From Methylocystis sp. KS32 (GTDB taxonomy: Bacteria > Pseudomonadota > Alphaproteobacteria > Rhizobiales > Beijerinckiaceae): 64,000 bases of DNA. The notes under the pieces are model-generated. The model had not been told where the DNA came from. It was given only the letters and a program-made list of their open reading frames with translations, and did not search any database. Both the position numbers and the translations under genes were made by a program. The DNA lies in the NCBI GenBank assembly GCA_002862095.1, contig PHSQ01000001.1:248001-312000 (forward strand). Reading direction: 5' to 3'. Shown here piece after piece: positions 19,720 to 28,910 of the stretch (position 1 is its first letter; each line of letters opens with the position of its first letter).

Positions 19720-20918
19720 TGGTTTTGGCGCCTGGCGACGAAGAAGAAACTGCCGAAGCCATTCTCGCCGCGAATGCGGAAGGCCGACCACTGAAAATAA
19801 GCGGTTCCGGCTCCAAGGCGAATCTCGGTCGGCCGTCGATCGGCGAGGAGCTGTCGCTGCGCGCGCTGAGCGGCGTCGCTCTCTACGAGCCCGAGGAGTT
19901 GGTTCTGACCGCCGGCGCCGGCACGCCAGTCGACGAGATCGAAGCGCTACTCGCCTCCCGCAACCAGCATCTCGCATTCGAGCCGATCGATTACGGGCCG
20001 TTGTTGGGTTCGCAAGCAGGGCGCGGCACGGTCGGGGGGCTGGTGGCCGTGAATGCGTCTGGCCCGAGACGAATAAAAGCCGGCGCCGCGCGCGATCATC
20101 TGCTTGGTTTCCGTTGCGTCGCCGGGCGGGGAGAGATTGTCAAATCCGGCGGCCGGGTGATGAAGAACGTCACCGGCTACGATCTATCCAAGCTGGTGAC
20201 GGGCTCTTTTGGGACGCTTGCCGCGCTGACGCAAGTCACCTTGAAAGTGCTGCCGAAACCGGAGACGGAGCGAACCCTCCTGCTGATCGGCGTCGAGGAA
20301 AGCATCGGTTTATCCGCGCTGCGCAAGGTCTCGGGAGCGCCGCTGGAGGCGAGCGCGCTGGCGCTGTCGCCAAAAGGCGCCGCGCCCCTGCGGCTCGATA
20401 AAAACGCCGCCGCCATCCGTCTGGAAGGACCGGAGATTTCCGTCGCGCAAAGACTTGTGGATTTACGCGATCTGCTAAAGCCCTTTGGCGGCGCGTTGGA
20501 AATTCTCGATGTTGTGCGTTCGACGGCGCTGTGGCGCGGCTTACGCGACGCCGGACCCGTAGCGGAACTCAAAGGCCAGGTGTGGCGCGTTTCGGTCGCG
20601 CCCAGCGACGGTTTCGCGGTCGTCTCGGCGCTGCGGGAAAGGGGAACGCCTATCCTCGGACATTTCTACGACTGGGCCGGCGGCCTGGTGTGGCTCTGCG
20701 TGCAAAGCGCCGCCGACGCTCACGCGAGCGCCTTGCGCAGCGTGGTCGATCGGTTCGGCGGGCACGCGACGCTCATCCGCGCCGAGGCCGATGTGCGCGC
20801 GGCCGTCGATGTCTTTCATCCACAGCCGCCGACACTGGCCGGGCTCTCAAAACGGGTGAAGGAAAGTTTCGATCCCGCGCATATTCTGGAGCGTGGGCGT
20901 TTGCGGGCGGAGTTCTGA
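19719..20918 (+). CDS. glcE: Glycolate oxidase subunit GlcE
   Basis: Second FAD-fold subunit of glycolate oxidase, 399 residues. It has a PCMH-like N-terminal domain (PLKISGSGSKANLGRP; LVLTAGAGTPVDEIE) and a shorter C-terminal half than GlcD, as usual. GRVMKNVTGYDLSKLVTGSFGTLA is family-typical. ATG overlaps the glcD stop by one base, and the open frame upstream of it lies inside glcD and is ignored. glcF starts four bases after its stop, so glcDEF is one operon. Confidence 0.92.
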   Translation: MVLAPGDEEETAEAILAANAEGRPLKISGSGSKANLGRPSIGEELSLRALSGVALYEPEELVLTAGAGTPVDEIEALLASRNQHLAFEPIDYGPLLGSQAGRGTVGGLVAVNASGPRRIKAGAARDHLLGFRCVAGRGEIVKSGGRVMKNVTGYDLSKLVTGSFGTLAALTQVTLKVLPKPETERTLLLIGVEESIGLSALRKVSGAPLEASALALSPKGAAPLRLDKNAAAIRLEGPEISVAQRLVDLRDLLKPFGGALEILDVVRSTALWRGLRDAGPVAELKGQVWRVSVAPSDGFAVVSALRERGTPILGHFYDWAGGLVWLCVQSAADAHASALRSVVDRFGGHATLIRAEADVRAAVDVFHPQPPTLAGLSKRVKESFDPAHILERGRLRAEF

Positions 20919-20921
20919 ACC

Positions 20922-22220
20922 ATGCAGACTCATTTTTCCCTTGCCGCCCTGGTCGATCCGGACACGGCGGAGTCGGAAAAGATACTTCGCGCCTGCGTGC
21001 ACTGCGGTTTCTGCACCGCCACCTGCCCGACGTTTCTCTTGACGGGCGACGAACTCGATTCGCCGCGCGGGCGCATTTATCTCATCAAGGAAATGCTCGA
21101 AAATGAACGGCCCGCCGACGCCCGCACCACGCGGCATGTCGATCGCTGTCTTTCCTGCCTCTCCTGCATGACCACATGTCCGTCGAGCGTGCATTATATG
21201 CACCTCGTCGACCATGCGCGCGCCCATATCGAGAAGACCTTTTCGCGGCCGCTCGGCGATCGTCTGCTGCGGAGGCTGCTCGTTTTCATGCTCCCGCGTC
21301 CGGCGATCTTTCGTCTTGCCCTGCGCGGGGCGGGGCTGGTTCGCGGGTTCGCGGGCGCGTTTCCCGGCCGCTTGCGCGGACTTGTCGCAATGGCGCCGCG
21401 GAATCTCCCGGCGCCCTCAAGCGTCGACAAGCCTCAGACATTTGCGGCTCAAGGCGAGCGGAAGATGCGCGTCGCCTTGCTCAATGGCTGCGCGCAAACC
21501 GTGCTCGACACAAAAATCAACGAAGCGACTGTTCGCCTGCTCACTCGGTTCGGCGCCGAGGTCGTGGTCGCGCGGGGCGGGGGCTGCTGTGGCGCGCTGG
21601 CGCATCATCTCGGCAAGAGCGAGGAATCTCGCAGGCTCGCCGCGCGCAATATCGAAGCCTGGAGCCGGGAGATCGAAGCGGGCGGCCTCGATTACATTGT
21701 CGTCAACACATCCGGCTGCGGCACGAACGTGAAGGATTACGGCTTCATGTTCCGCAACGACTTGCGGCTTGCCGAAAAAGCGGCGCGGATTTCGGCCATC
21801 GCGCGCGATGTCAGCGAAGTCGTGTCGGCTTTGGGCTTCAACGCCACGGGGAACACGCCAGCGTTGCGCGTCGCCTATCACTCGGCCTGCTCGCTCCAGC
21901 ATGGACAGAAGATCACGCAAGAGCCGCTTGCTCTGCTGAAAGCCGCCGGATTCGAGGCGCTTCCCGTTCCCGAAAGCCACATCTGTTGCGGTTCGGCGGG
22001 AACCTATAATCTGCTTCAGCCGGAAATCGCGACGCAATTACGCGAGCGCAAGGTTGCGAATATCGAATCCATGGCGCCGCAGGCGATCGCGGCCGGCAAT
22101 CTCGGTTGCATGGTCCAGATTGGCGCTGGAACCAGCATAGCTGTCGTTCACACTGTCGAACTGCTCGACTGGGCGAGCGGCGGGCCTGAGCCTTCGGCAT
22201 TGAGAGACGCGGAACTCTAA
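20922..22220 (+). CDS. glcF: Glycolate oxidase iron-sulfur subunit GlcF
   Basis: Electron-transfer subunit of glycolate oxidase, 432 residues. Two ferredoxin-type motifs (CVHCGFCTATCP near residue 27 and CLSCLSCMTTCP near 77) should bind two [4Fe-4S] clusters. Two CCG domains follow (GGGCCGALAHHLG and CCGSAGTYNL). Membrane association with the quinone pool is known for the family. It converges on trpS with only seven bases between stop codons. Confidence 0.94.
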   Translation: MQTHFSLAALVDPDTAESEKILRACVHCGFCTATCPTFLLTGDELDSPRGRIYLIKEMLENERPADARTTRHVDRCLSCLSCMTTCPSSVHYMHLVDHARAHIEKTFSRPLGDRLLRRLLVFMLPRPAIFRLALRGAGLVRGFAGAFPGRLRGLVAMAPRNLPAPSSVDKPQTFAAQGERKMRVALLNGCAQTVLDTKINEATVRLLTRFGAEVVVARGGGCCGALAHHLGKSEESRRLAARNIEAWSREIEAGGLDYIVVNTSGCGTNVKDYGFMFRNDLRLAEKAARISAIARDVSEVVSALGFNATGNTPALRVAYHSACSLQHGQKITQEPLALLKAAGFEALPVPESHICCGSAGTYNLLQPEIATQLRERKVANIESMAPQAIAAGNLGCMVQIGAGTSIAVVHTVELLDWASGGPEPSALRDAEL

Positions 22221-22227
22221 AAGGAGT

Positions 22228-23280
22228 TCAGCGCAGGAAGCCCACGATATCCTTCACCGCGTTCATATTTTCGCGGGCGATGGCGCGGGCGCGGTCGGAG
22301 CCGTCGCGAAGCACTTGGTCGATATAGCCGTCGTCCTCGCGAATACGACGCATTTGCGCGGTGATCGGCGACAGCTTCGCGACCGAAAGATCGACCAGCG
22401 CGTTCTTGAAGGTCGAGAAATTGGCGCCGCCATATTCCTTGAGCACCTCGGATTTGGCGCGGCCCGAAAGCGCCGCGAATATCCCGACCAGATTATTGGC
22501 CTCGGGCCGGGCCTCGAGGCCTTTTTCCTCGGACGGCAGAGGCTCGGGGTCGGTCTTCGCCTTGCGAATTTTTTGCGCGATCTGGTCGGCGTCGTCCGAA
22601 AGATTTATGCGCGAATATTCGGAGGCGTCCGATTTCGACATTTTCTTGGAGCCGTCGCGTAGACTCATCACGCGCGTCGCCGGACCAGAGATGAGAGGCT
22701 CCGGCAGCGGGAAGAAAACGCCGCCGTCATATCCATTGCGAACAATGGACTGAGCGAAGTCGTTGTTGAACTTTTGCGCGATGTCGCGGGCGAGTTCGAG
22801 GTGCTGTTTCTGGTCTTCGCCTACAGGAACATGGGTGGCGCGATAGAGCAAAATATCGGCGGCCATCAGCACGGGATAATCGAGCAGGCCCATGGAGGCG
22901 TTCTCACGATCCTTGCCTGCCTTGTCCTTGAATTGAGTCATTCGGTTGAGCCAGCCGATGCGCGCGACGCAGTTGAGCACCCATGCAAGCTCGGCGTGCT
23001 CCGGCACCTGGCTTTGATTGAAGATGATGTTCTTCTTGGGGTCGATGCCGCAGGCGATGAAGGCCGCAGCGATCTCGCGGGTATTGTTGCGCAGCGCTAT
23101 CGGGTCTTGCGGCACGGTGATGGCGTGCAGATCGACGACGCAATAAAGGCAGTCGTAATTGTTCTGCAACTCGACGAATTTGACGATGGCGCCGAGGTAG
23201 TTGCCGAGATGCAGATTACCGGTGGACTGCACGCCGGAAAACACGCGCTCGGGAGATGTTGGTTGTTCAGGGAATTCCAT
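22228..23280 (-). CDS. trpS: Tryptophanyl-tRNA synthetase
   Basis: Class I aminoacyl-tRNA synthetase charging tRNA-Trp. The 350-residue protein shows the HIGH-like [13 protein letters not shown] (about 19-31) and KMSKSDASE (about 213-221). Length and motif spacing are normal for the bacterial enzyme. It lies 109 bp downstream of hslU on the same strand and may be separately transcribed. Confidence 0.96.
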   Translation of the reverse strand: MEFPEQPTSPERVFSGVQSTGNLHLGNYLGAIVKFVELQNNYDCLYCVVDLHAITVPQDPIALRNNTREIAAAFIACGIDPKKNIIFNQSQVPEHAELAWVLNCVARIGWLNRMTQFKDKAGKDRENASMGLLDYPVLMAADILLYRATHVPVGEDQKQHLELARDIAQKFNNDFAQSIVRNGYDGGVFFPLPEPLISGPATRVMSLRDGSKKMSKSDASEYSRINLSDDADQIAQKIRKAKTDPEPLPSEEKGLEARPEANNLVGIFAALSGRAKSEVLKEYGGANFSTFKNALVDLSVAKLSPITAQMRRIREDDGYIDQVLRDGSDRARAIARENMNAVKDIVGFLR

Positions 23281-23389
23281 GGAATGCGCCGGGCGGATGA
23301 TGAGGGTTTCGCCGTCCTTATGGCAATGCTTCGCGCTGAGCGCAAGTGCGGGCGATGGAAGCCCTCAGCGCCGCCACCGCGCGGAAAGC

Positions 23390-24694
23390 TCACAGAATAA
23401 ACCGACTCAAGTCGCGGTTCTTGGCGAGATCGCCAATATGCTTTTCGACATAGGGGCCGTCGATGACGATTTTCTCGCCGCCACGATCGGAGGCGGCGAA
23501 GCTGATTTCATCGAGAACGCGCTCCATCACGGTCTGAAGCCGGCGGGCGCCGATGTTTTCGACGGAAGTGTTGACTTCCACCGCAACCTTGGCGATCGCC
23601 TCGACGGCGCTCGGCGCGAATTCGAGTTCAAGCCCCTCCGTGCCCATGAGGGCGACATATTGCTTAGTCAGACAGGCTTCCGTCTCGGTCAGAATCCGGC
23701 GGAAATCCTCTTCGTTGAGCGAAGCGAGTTCGACCCGGATCGGCAGGCGGCCCTGCAACTCCGGCAAAAGATCGGAAGGCTTCGCCACATGGAACGCGCC
23801 CGAGGCGATGAAGAGAACATGGTCGGTCTTGACCGAGCCATGTTTGGTGGAGACGGTGGTTCCTTCTATCAGGGGCAAAAGATCGCGTTGAACGCCCTCG
23901 CGCGAGACATCGCCGCCGCCGCGTCCTTCGCGCGCGCAAATCTTGTCCATTTCGTCGATGAACACGATTCCGTTGTTTTCAACGTCCTGGATCGCCTCGC
24001 GCACGCTCTCTTCCTGATCAATCAGCTTGTCGCTCTCCTCGGAGACGAGCGGGCTAATCGCGTCCTTGACATGCAATCTGCGCGTTTTCGAGCGCCCCTG
24101 AAAGGCCTTGCCGAATATGTCGCCGATGGAGAAGGCGGCCATGCTACCCGGCATGTTCGGCATTTCGAACACTGGTCCGCTCGGTCCAGACGATGCGATT
24201 TCGATCTCTATTTCCTTGTCGTCCAATTCCCCGGCGCGGAATCTCTTGCGGAAGGATTCGCGTGTCTGCGGCGACGCGGCGGGGCCGACGAGCGCATCGA
24301 GCACCCGCTCTTCCGCGGCGAGTTGCGCCCGCGCCTCGACGCCCTTGCGCCGGCGCTCCTTGACGAGGCTGATCGCGACTTCCACGAGATCGCGGACGAT
24401 CTGCTCGACGTCTCGGCCGACATAGCCGACCTCGGTGAATTTGGTGGCTTCGACCTTTAGGAAAGGAGCGTCGGCGAGCTTCGCCAGTCTGCGCGCTATT
24501 TCCGTCTTGCCGCAGCCCGTGGGGCCGATCATTAATATGTTCTTTGGCAGCACTTCCTCGCGCATCTGCCCTTCGAGCCGAAGTCGGCGCCAGCGGTTCC
24601 GCAAGGCGATAGCGACCGCCCGCTTGGCTTCCTTTTGGCCGACGATGTAGCGATCGAGTTCAGAGACAATCTCGCGCGGCGAGAAATCGGCCAT
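23390..24694 (-). CDS. hslU: HslU ATPase of the HslUV protease
   Basis: AAA+ unfoldase that feeds substrates to HslV. The 434-residue protein has Walker [16 protein letters not shown] near residue 54, the I domain with [12 protein letters not shown], Walker [12 protein letters not shown], sensor arginines, and the C-terminal tail DLSRFIL that docks into HslV. The pairing with hslV 36 bp upstream is the usual operon. Confidence 0.96.
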   Translation of the reverse strand: MADFSPREIVSELDRYIVGQKEAKRAVAIALRNRWRRLRLEGQMREEVLPKNILMIGPTGCGKTEIARRLAKLADAPFLKVEATKFTEVGYVGRDVEQIVRDLVEVAISLVKERRRKGVEARAQLAAEERVLDALVGPAASPQTRESFRKRFRAGELDDKEIEIEIASSGPSGPVFEMPNMPGSMAAFSIGDIFGKAFQGRSKTRRLHVKDAISPLVSEESDKLIDQEESVREAIQDVENNGIVFIDEMDKICAREGRGGGDVSREGVQRDLLPLIEGTTVSTKHGSVKTDHVLFIASGAFHVAKPSDLLPELQGRLPIRVELASLNEEDFRRILTETEACLTKQYVALMGTEGLELEFAPSAVEAIAKVAVEVNTSVENIGARRLQTVMERVLDEISFAASDRGGEKIVIDGPYVEKHIGDLAKNRDLSRFIL

Positions 24695-24730
24695 TTTCCT
24701 TATCCTTCAGAAACGCGCGGAGGGCGGCGA

Positions 24731-25297
24731 CTAGATCGTCTCCACGACCACATTGTGATTTGTGTAAACGCATATATCGGCGGCGATGTTCATGGCGCGC
24801 CGCGCGATGGCTTCGGCGTCGTGATCGCTGTCAATCATGGCTATCGCGGCGGCGAGCGCGTAATTGCCGCCGGAGCCGATCGCCGCGACGGCCCCGCCTC
24901 CCTGCGGTTCCGGCTCGAGAACGTCTCCCGAACCCGTGAGAACCAGCCCAACATCCTTATCGGCGACCAGCATCATCGCTTCCAGACGACGCAGATAGCG
25001 ATCCATTCGCCAATCCTTCGCGAGTTCGACGCAGGCCCTGGTGAGTTGCCCGGGATATTGTTCGAGCTTGCTTTCCAACCGCTCGAAGAGCGTGAAGGCG
25101 TCCGCAGTCGCGCCCGCGAAACCCGCGATCACGTCGCCCTTGCCAAGCCGGCGAACTTTTTTGGCGTTGCCCTTCATTATCGTCTGGCCGAGGCTGACTT
25201 GCCCGTCGCCGGCGATCACCGTCGTGCCCGACTTCTTCACCATGACGATCGTCGTGGCGTGCCAGCCAGACGATGTCTGGGGTCGATCATTTTCCAT
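24731..25297 (-). CDS. hslV: HslV peptidase
   Basis: Proteasome-like threonine peptidase, 188 residues. The segment [13 protein letters not shown] marks the mature N-terminus; a short propeptide before the catalytic threonine is usual in alphaproteobacteria. ATG 25297 is chosen because the 35 upstream codons are not family-like. [22 protein letters not shown] and the Gly-rich [13 protein letters not shown] are intact. It is the first gene of hslVU. Confidence 0.95.
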   Translation of the reverse strand: MENDRPQTSSGWHATTIVMVKKSGTTVIAGDGQVSLGQTIMKGNAKKVRRLGKGDVIAGFAGATADAFTLFERLESKLEQYPGQLTRACVELAKDWRMDRYLRRLEAMMLVADKDVGLVLTGSGDVLEPEPQGGGAVAAIGSGGNYALAAAIAMIDSDHDAEAIARRAMNIAADICVYTNHNVVVETI

Positions 25298-25518
25298 TCG
25301 CGCCTCACACGGCTGATTCGAACTGCGGATGTAGGGGTTGTTCATCTGCCGAGCAAGGGCAATATCCGCCAACTGGGGCGCAGTCGTCGCCGGGAACGTC
25401 ACATGGTTGAATTTGTCGAGTGAGAAGTTAATTTCCCCGAGTAATCCGACCAGCTTCCGTTTTTAGCGCCCACGCCCGGTCGGCGGATGGCGCCCATTTC
25501 GAAAGGCGAAGCCGATCA

Positions 25519-26199
25519 ATGTGCTACTCTCTTGCGGCAAGCGCGAATGCGAGCGTCGCTTTGGCGGTCATAGGCGCGGCCACGGTGCGCAAGGCATGCC
25601 TGAACGACCCGAAAATGTGGGGTTTCGCAATTTTCCCGCTGGTTTTCTCGGTTCACCAGTTCGTCGAGGGAGTCGTCTGGTGGTCGCTGGAGCAACCCTT
25701 CGCAGGGGACGAGTTTTTCCGTTATCTTTATACAATCATCGCTTTTCTGGTGTGGCCGGTGTTAACCCCTTTCGCCGCGACGCTGGCCGAAACCGAGCCC
25801 CGCCGCAAGAAAATCTGGGTGGCGATGACAGGCTGCGGGGTTCTTCTCGCCCTCTATCTGACGGTCCAACTCGCCGGCGCCGATAGGATCGACGTCAGCG
25901 TCGTCAAACATTCCCTTGCCTATGATCCTCAATTCGAGCGCCCGCCGCTCGTCGTCGATCTGATATACCTGGCCTTGACCGTGGGGCCGCTGGTCGGCTT
26001 CGACAATCGCGCCTTGAAACTCTTCGGCGCGGCGGTTCTTCTCACATTCGTTTACGCGCTGATCCACAACCGCGCGGCATGGTATTCCTTGTGGTGCATG
26101 TCCGCGGCGATGTTCAGCCTCATCGTTTCTTTCTCGATCAAGGATCAAGCCCGATCGCGCGTCGAAAAAGTCGGGGCGCGCGCGCAAGGCTCGGACTAG
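25519..26199 (+). CDS. DUF6629-family integral membrane protein
   Basis: A 226-residue membrane protein starting MCYSLAASANASVALA, the conserved opening of the DUF6629 family, with about seven hydrophobic segments spread over the whole length (for example 8-24, 35-58, 73-92, 102-122, 145-163, 175-193, 197-215). A VHQFVEGVVWW motif in segment 2 is typical. The function is not known for the family. It stands alone between hslV and the 6S RNA. Confidence 0.75.
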   Translation: MCYSLAASANASVALAVIGAATVRKACLNDPKMWGFAIFPLVFSVHQFVEGVVWWSLEQPFAGDEFFRYLYTIIAFLVWPVLTPFAATLAETEPRRKKIWVAMTGCGVLLALYLTVQLAGADRIDVSVVKHSLAYDPQFERPPLVVDLIYLALTVGPLVGFDNRALKLFGAAVLLTFVYALIHNRAAWYSLWCMSAAMFSLIVSFSIKDQARSRVEKVGARAQGSD

Positions 26200-26249
26200 C
26201 CTCTGGCGTTTTTCTGGGTGGGACGCTAGATTGAGCGAGCGGCGCTGCG

Positions 26250-26396
26250 GAGTGCGTGTTGGACTTTAATTCCCCGGGGCCTTATCGATCTCCAAGGGAG
26301 CTGTCCCTGTCCTTGCCCGTGGGCTTGGGCATATGGCGCCCACCTACGTTGTAGGTTCCCGGGATCGATGTCCCACGGCTCATGTGGCCCGCACCT
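26250..26396 (+). ncRNA. ssrS: 6S RNA
   Basis: RNA that mimics an open promoter and sequesters sigma-70 RNA polymerase. The stretch contains CCCCGGGGCCTTATCGATCT, then CAAGGGAGCTGTCCCTG, then GCCCACCTACGTTGTAGG, GGATCGATGTCCCACGGC, which match my recollection of Rhizobiales 6S RNA. Outer arms (AGTGCG near 26251 and CGCACC near 26390) and inner arms TTATCGATC/GATCGATG can pair around a central bubble. Position just upstream of 5-formyl-THF cyclo-ligase is the classic ssrS locus. The ends are approximate. Confidence 0.8.
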
Positions 26397-26421
26397 TGCC
26401 TCCTTGGCGCATGGTTCCCGG

Positions 26422-27000
26422 ATGATCGATCTAAAAACCAATTTGCGTCGCCATGCTCTCGAAAGACGCGATCTCGTCTCTCCTGATGAGGCTCATCAAG
26501 CGTCGGTCATTATTCGCGACGCGGGGCTTGCGCTGGTCGAAAAGCTTGCAAAAATCGGCGATCCCGTCGTTTCGGTCTATTGGCCGATCCGCAGCGAAAT
26601 GAACACCAGGCCATTGATCGAGGCGTTGTGCGAGCGTGGCGTCACAGTGGCGCTGCCGGTCATGAGCGCGGTCCGAGAGCCCCTGGTTTTTCGTGCTTTC
26701 TCCCCTGGAGACAACCTGCTGAAAGGCCCCTATGGGCTCTCCGAGCCGGCGGCGGACAAGGATCGGCTCGATCCAGATGTCGTTTTCGCGCCACTGGCGG
26801 CCTTTGACCGCAAAGGCTCGAGAATGGGCTATGGCGGCGGCATATATGACGCCACCCTCGCCTCCCTGCGCGCCAGACATAAGGTGACGGCGGTCGGCCT
26901 GGCCTATGCCGTGCAGGAGGCGGGCGCCGTGCCGACCGAACCGCACGACCAGAAGCTCGACTACGTCATCACCGAGCGCGAGACGATCCGCTGCGGCTGA
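26422..27000 (+). CDS. 5-formyltetrahydrofolate cyclo-ligase
   Basis: Converts 5-formyl-THF to methenyl-THF using ATP (YgfA/Fau/MTHFS family), which is relevant to folate salvage in a C1 organism. The 192-residue product has PISxEMxT-type VYWPIRSEMNTRPLI, the substrate-loop FAPLAAFDRKGSRMGYGGGIYDA and the C-terminal AVPTEPHDQKLDYVITE, all diagnostic. ATG 26422 is used; the upstream 18 codons overlap the 6S RNA 3' end. The linkage ssrS-cyclo-ligase is conserved in proteobacteria. Confidence 0.93.
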   Translation: MIDLKTNLRRHALERRDLVSPDEAHQASVIIRDAGLALVEKLAKIGDPVVSVYWPIRSEMNTRPLIEALCERGVTVALPVMSAVREPLVFRAFSPGDNLLKGPYGLSEPAADKDRLDPDVVFAPLAAFDRKGSRMGYGGGIYDATLASLRARHKVTAVGLAYAVQEAGAVPTEPHDQKLDYVITERETIRCG

Positions 27001-27083
27001 TCCCTGGCGCGACGATTGCTTTCAAATCGCCTGGTTCGCTTCCGTCCAACCGGAGCGTTCGCTCTCGCGGAAGGAAGCGGTTT

Positions 27084-27842
27084 ATGGATCAGCGTGTCGT
27101 CGCCGAATTCAAAAAGCGAAAGCAGCCGATAAACCTTGCGATCGTTTATGTCGATCCGGACGCTTTCGCCGACAATTTCCTGGGTTGGCTCGAGATCGCT
27201 TCTTACGTCGCCGCGCTCAGGGCGGGCGAGGCCGAAGGTTCGGTGGATGGATCGCCGCCAAAATTGTCGCCCCAGGACCTCAAGAGCGGCGTCGTGGTCA
27301 AATACGCTGCGGACGCGGTGTTCGCCTTTTGCATGACCGCCACGCTCAACGCCGACAAAGCCGCGGTCGACAAGATGGAAGCCGGCTTGACCGAAGCCTT
27401 CGGTGCGGAGTTTCCGGGATTTGCGGCGCTATGGCCATTTCGCTCCAGCCTCGATGCGCCGGTGACGCTCGACGACGCGGTGGGGCAGGCGGGAAAGAGG
27501 ATGCTCGTGGGCGACGCCCCTCCGCCCCCCATGCGCGCCAAGGAATACTGGATGACGGGGCTGCGGTTTTTCGAAAAAGCGCGGGGGTCGAATTTCTCCA
27601 GCGAAATCATGTTTCCCCTGGCCAAATGGCACCGCGACCGATGGACGGAGGCGGCCGAGAAGGGCGTCGCCTTTCTTCACCACATTGAGGACAATGTCCC
27701 AATCCTGCGGGAAGCCCTGTCCGAGACAAGGAACGATCAGCCCTTCATCGCCAATCTTCTGCTGAAGGCCGCTCCGGCCGTCGATGTGGAGCTGACCGAC
27801 GAAACCCAGGGATTCCTGCGCTCGCTGGCGCGGCGGCTATAG
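27084..27842 (+). CDS. Hypothetical cytoplasmic protein
   Basis: I do not recognise a family. The 252-residue product has no signal peptide or membrane segment, is mixed alpha/beta in character, and has an acidic N-terminal half and a Trp/Phe-rich centre (KEYWMTGLRFFEKARGSNFSS, given in part). GAAGGAAGCGG precedes the ATG by five bases, supporting the start. Codon usage matches the neighbours, so it is probably a native gene. Its stop is one base from the cobT stop on the other strand. Confidence 0.6.
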   Translation: MDQRVVAEFKKRKQPINLAIVYVDPDAFADNFLGWLEIASYVAALRAGEAEGSVDGSPPKLSPQDLKSGVVVKYAADAVFAFCMTATLNADKAAVDKMEAGLTEAFGAEFPGFAALWPFRSSLDAPVTLDDAVGQAGKRMLVGDAPPPPMRAKEYWMTGLRFFEKARGSNFSSEIMFPLAKWHRDRWTEAAEKGVAFLHHIEDNVPILREALSETRNDQPFIANLLLKAAPAVDVELTDETQGFLRSLARRL

Positions 27843-27843
27843 T

Positions 27844-28863
27844 TCAGATCTTCCCGCTGACCCCGGCGCTCTCGAAGGTCGCCATGCCGGAGTGGCAAGC
27901 CAGCGCCGCCTTGATGAGGCCGATCGCCATCGCGGCGCCCGAGCCCTCGCCGAGGCGCATGTCAAGTTCGAGCAGGGGCCTCTTGCCGAGTCGGGCGAGG
28001 ACCTCCCGATGGGCGCCTTCCGCCGAAACATGACCCGCGACGCAATGAGCTATGGCGTCGTCGCTCATGGCGTGCAGCAAGGCCGCGGCGGCGCAGGCCA
28101 CATAGCCGTCGAGCACGACGGGCGTGCGATTCAGCCGCGCGGCGAGGATCGCGCCCATCATGCCGGCGATTTCGCGCCCGCCAAGGCGGCGCAAAATCTC
28201 CAGCGGATCGGAAAGATAGGGGCCATGCAGCGCGATGGCCGCGTCGATCACGGCGTTCTTGCGGGCGAGCCCCGCGTCGTCGACGCCTGTTCCCCGCCCG
28301 GTCCATCTGGAGGCCGGACCGCCATAGAGGGCGGCGTATATCGCGGCCGCCGAGGTGGTGTTGCCGATCCCCATTTCGCCGGGCGCCAGAAGATCGACTC
28401 CGCCGTCAATCGCTTCCATGCCATAGGCCAGCGTCGCCGCGGCCTCGGCTTCCTCCATCGCGGGGGCCTCGGTGAAATCCCGCGTCGGATGTTCCAGAGC
28501 CAGTTCGAAGACCTTCAAGCCGACGCCGTGGCATTTGCAAATCTGATTGATCGCCGCGCCGCCCGCCGTGAAATTGTCCAGCATCTGCCGGGTGACGCTG
28601 GCGGGAAAAGCGGAAACCCCCTGGGCGACGACCCCGTGGTTCGCCGCGAAAACCGCCACCAGGGGCGTTTCCAGCGTCGGCCGCGCCTTGCCCTGCCATG
28701 CCGCGAGCCATTCGACGATCTCTTCGAGCCGCCCCAGCGCCGCCGGCGGCTTGGTCAATTGCGCGTCGCGCGCGCGTGCGGCTTCGACGCTCTTTGCACA
28801 GGGAGGCGGCAAATTCGCCAACAGGAGGCGGATTTCTTCAAACGGTCGGATGTCTTCGGGCAT
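27844..28863 (-). CDS. cobT: Nicotinate-nucleotide-dimethylbenzimidazole phosphoribosyltransferase
   Basis: Makes alpha-ribazole phosphate for the lower ligand of cobalamin. The 339-residue protein shows LGRLEEIVEWLAAWQG near residue 45, FAANHGVVAQGVSAFP, GEMGIGNTTSAAAI and the C-terminal LDMRLGEGSGAAMA. These are the standard CobT blocks. It is one of three cobalamin genes in this window, with cbiD and cobU 9-10 kb away. Serine-cycle organisms using B12-dependent mutases need the cofactor. Confidence 0.93.
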   Translation of the reverse strand: MPEDIRPFEEIRLLLANLPPPCAKSVEAARARDAQLTKPPAALGRLEEIVEWLAAWQGKARPTLETPLVAVFAANHGVVAQGVSAFPASVTRQMLDNFTAGGAAINQICKCHGVGLKVFELALEHPTRDFTEAPAMEEAEAAATLAYGMEAIDGGVDLLAPGEMGIGNTTSAAAIYAALYGGPASRWTGRGTGVDDAGLARKNAVIDAAIALHGPYLSDPLEILRRLGGREIAGMMGAILAARLNRTPVVLDGYVACAAAALLHAMSDDAIAHCVAGHVSAEGAHREVLARLGKRPLLELDMRLGEGSGAAMAIGLIKAALACHSGMATFESAGVSGKI

Positions 28864-28910
28864 GGGCTCGGTCTGAAATCTGGTTGGGGGGCTTCGCGCT
28901 GGCCGCTTTT

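Noticed and set aside
23201..24460. 419-codon frame antisense to hslU
   Set aside because: hslU has all motifs; the other strand has none.
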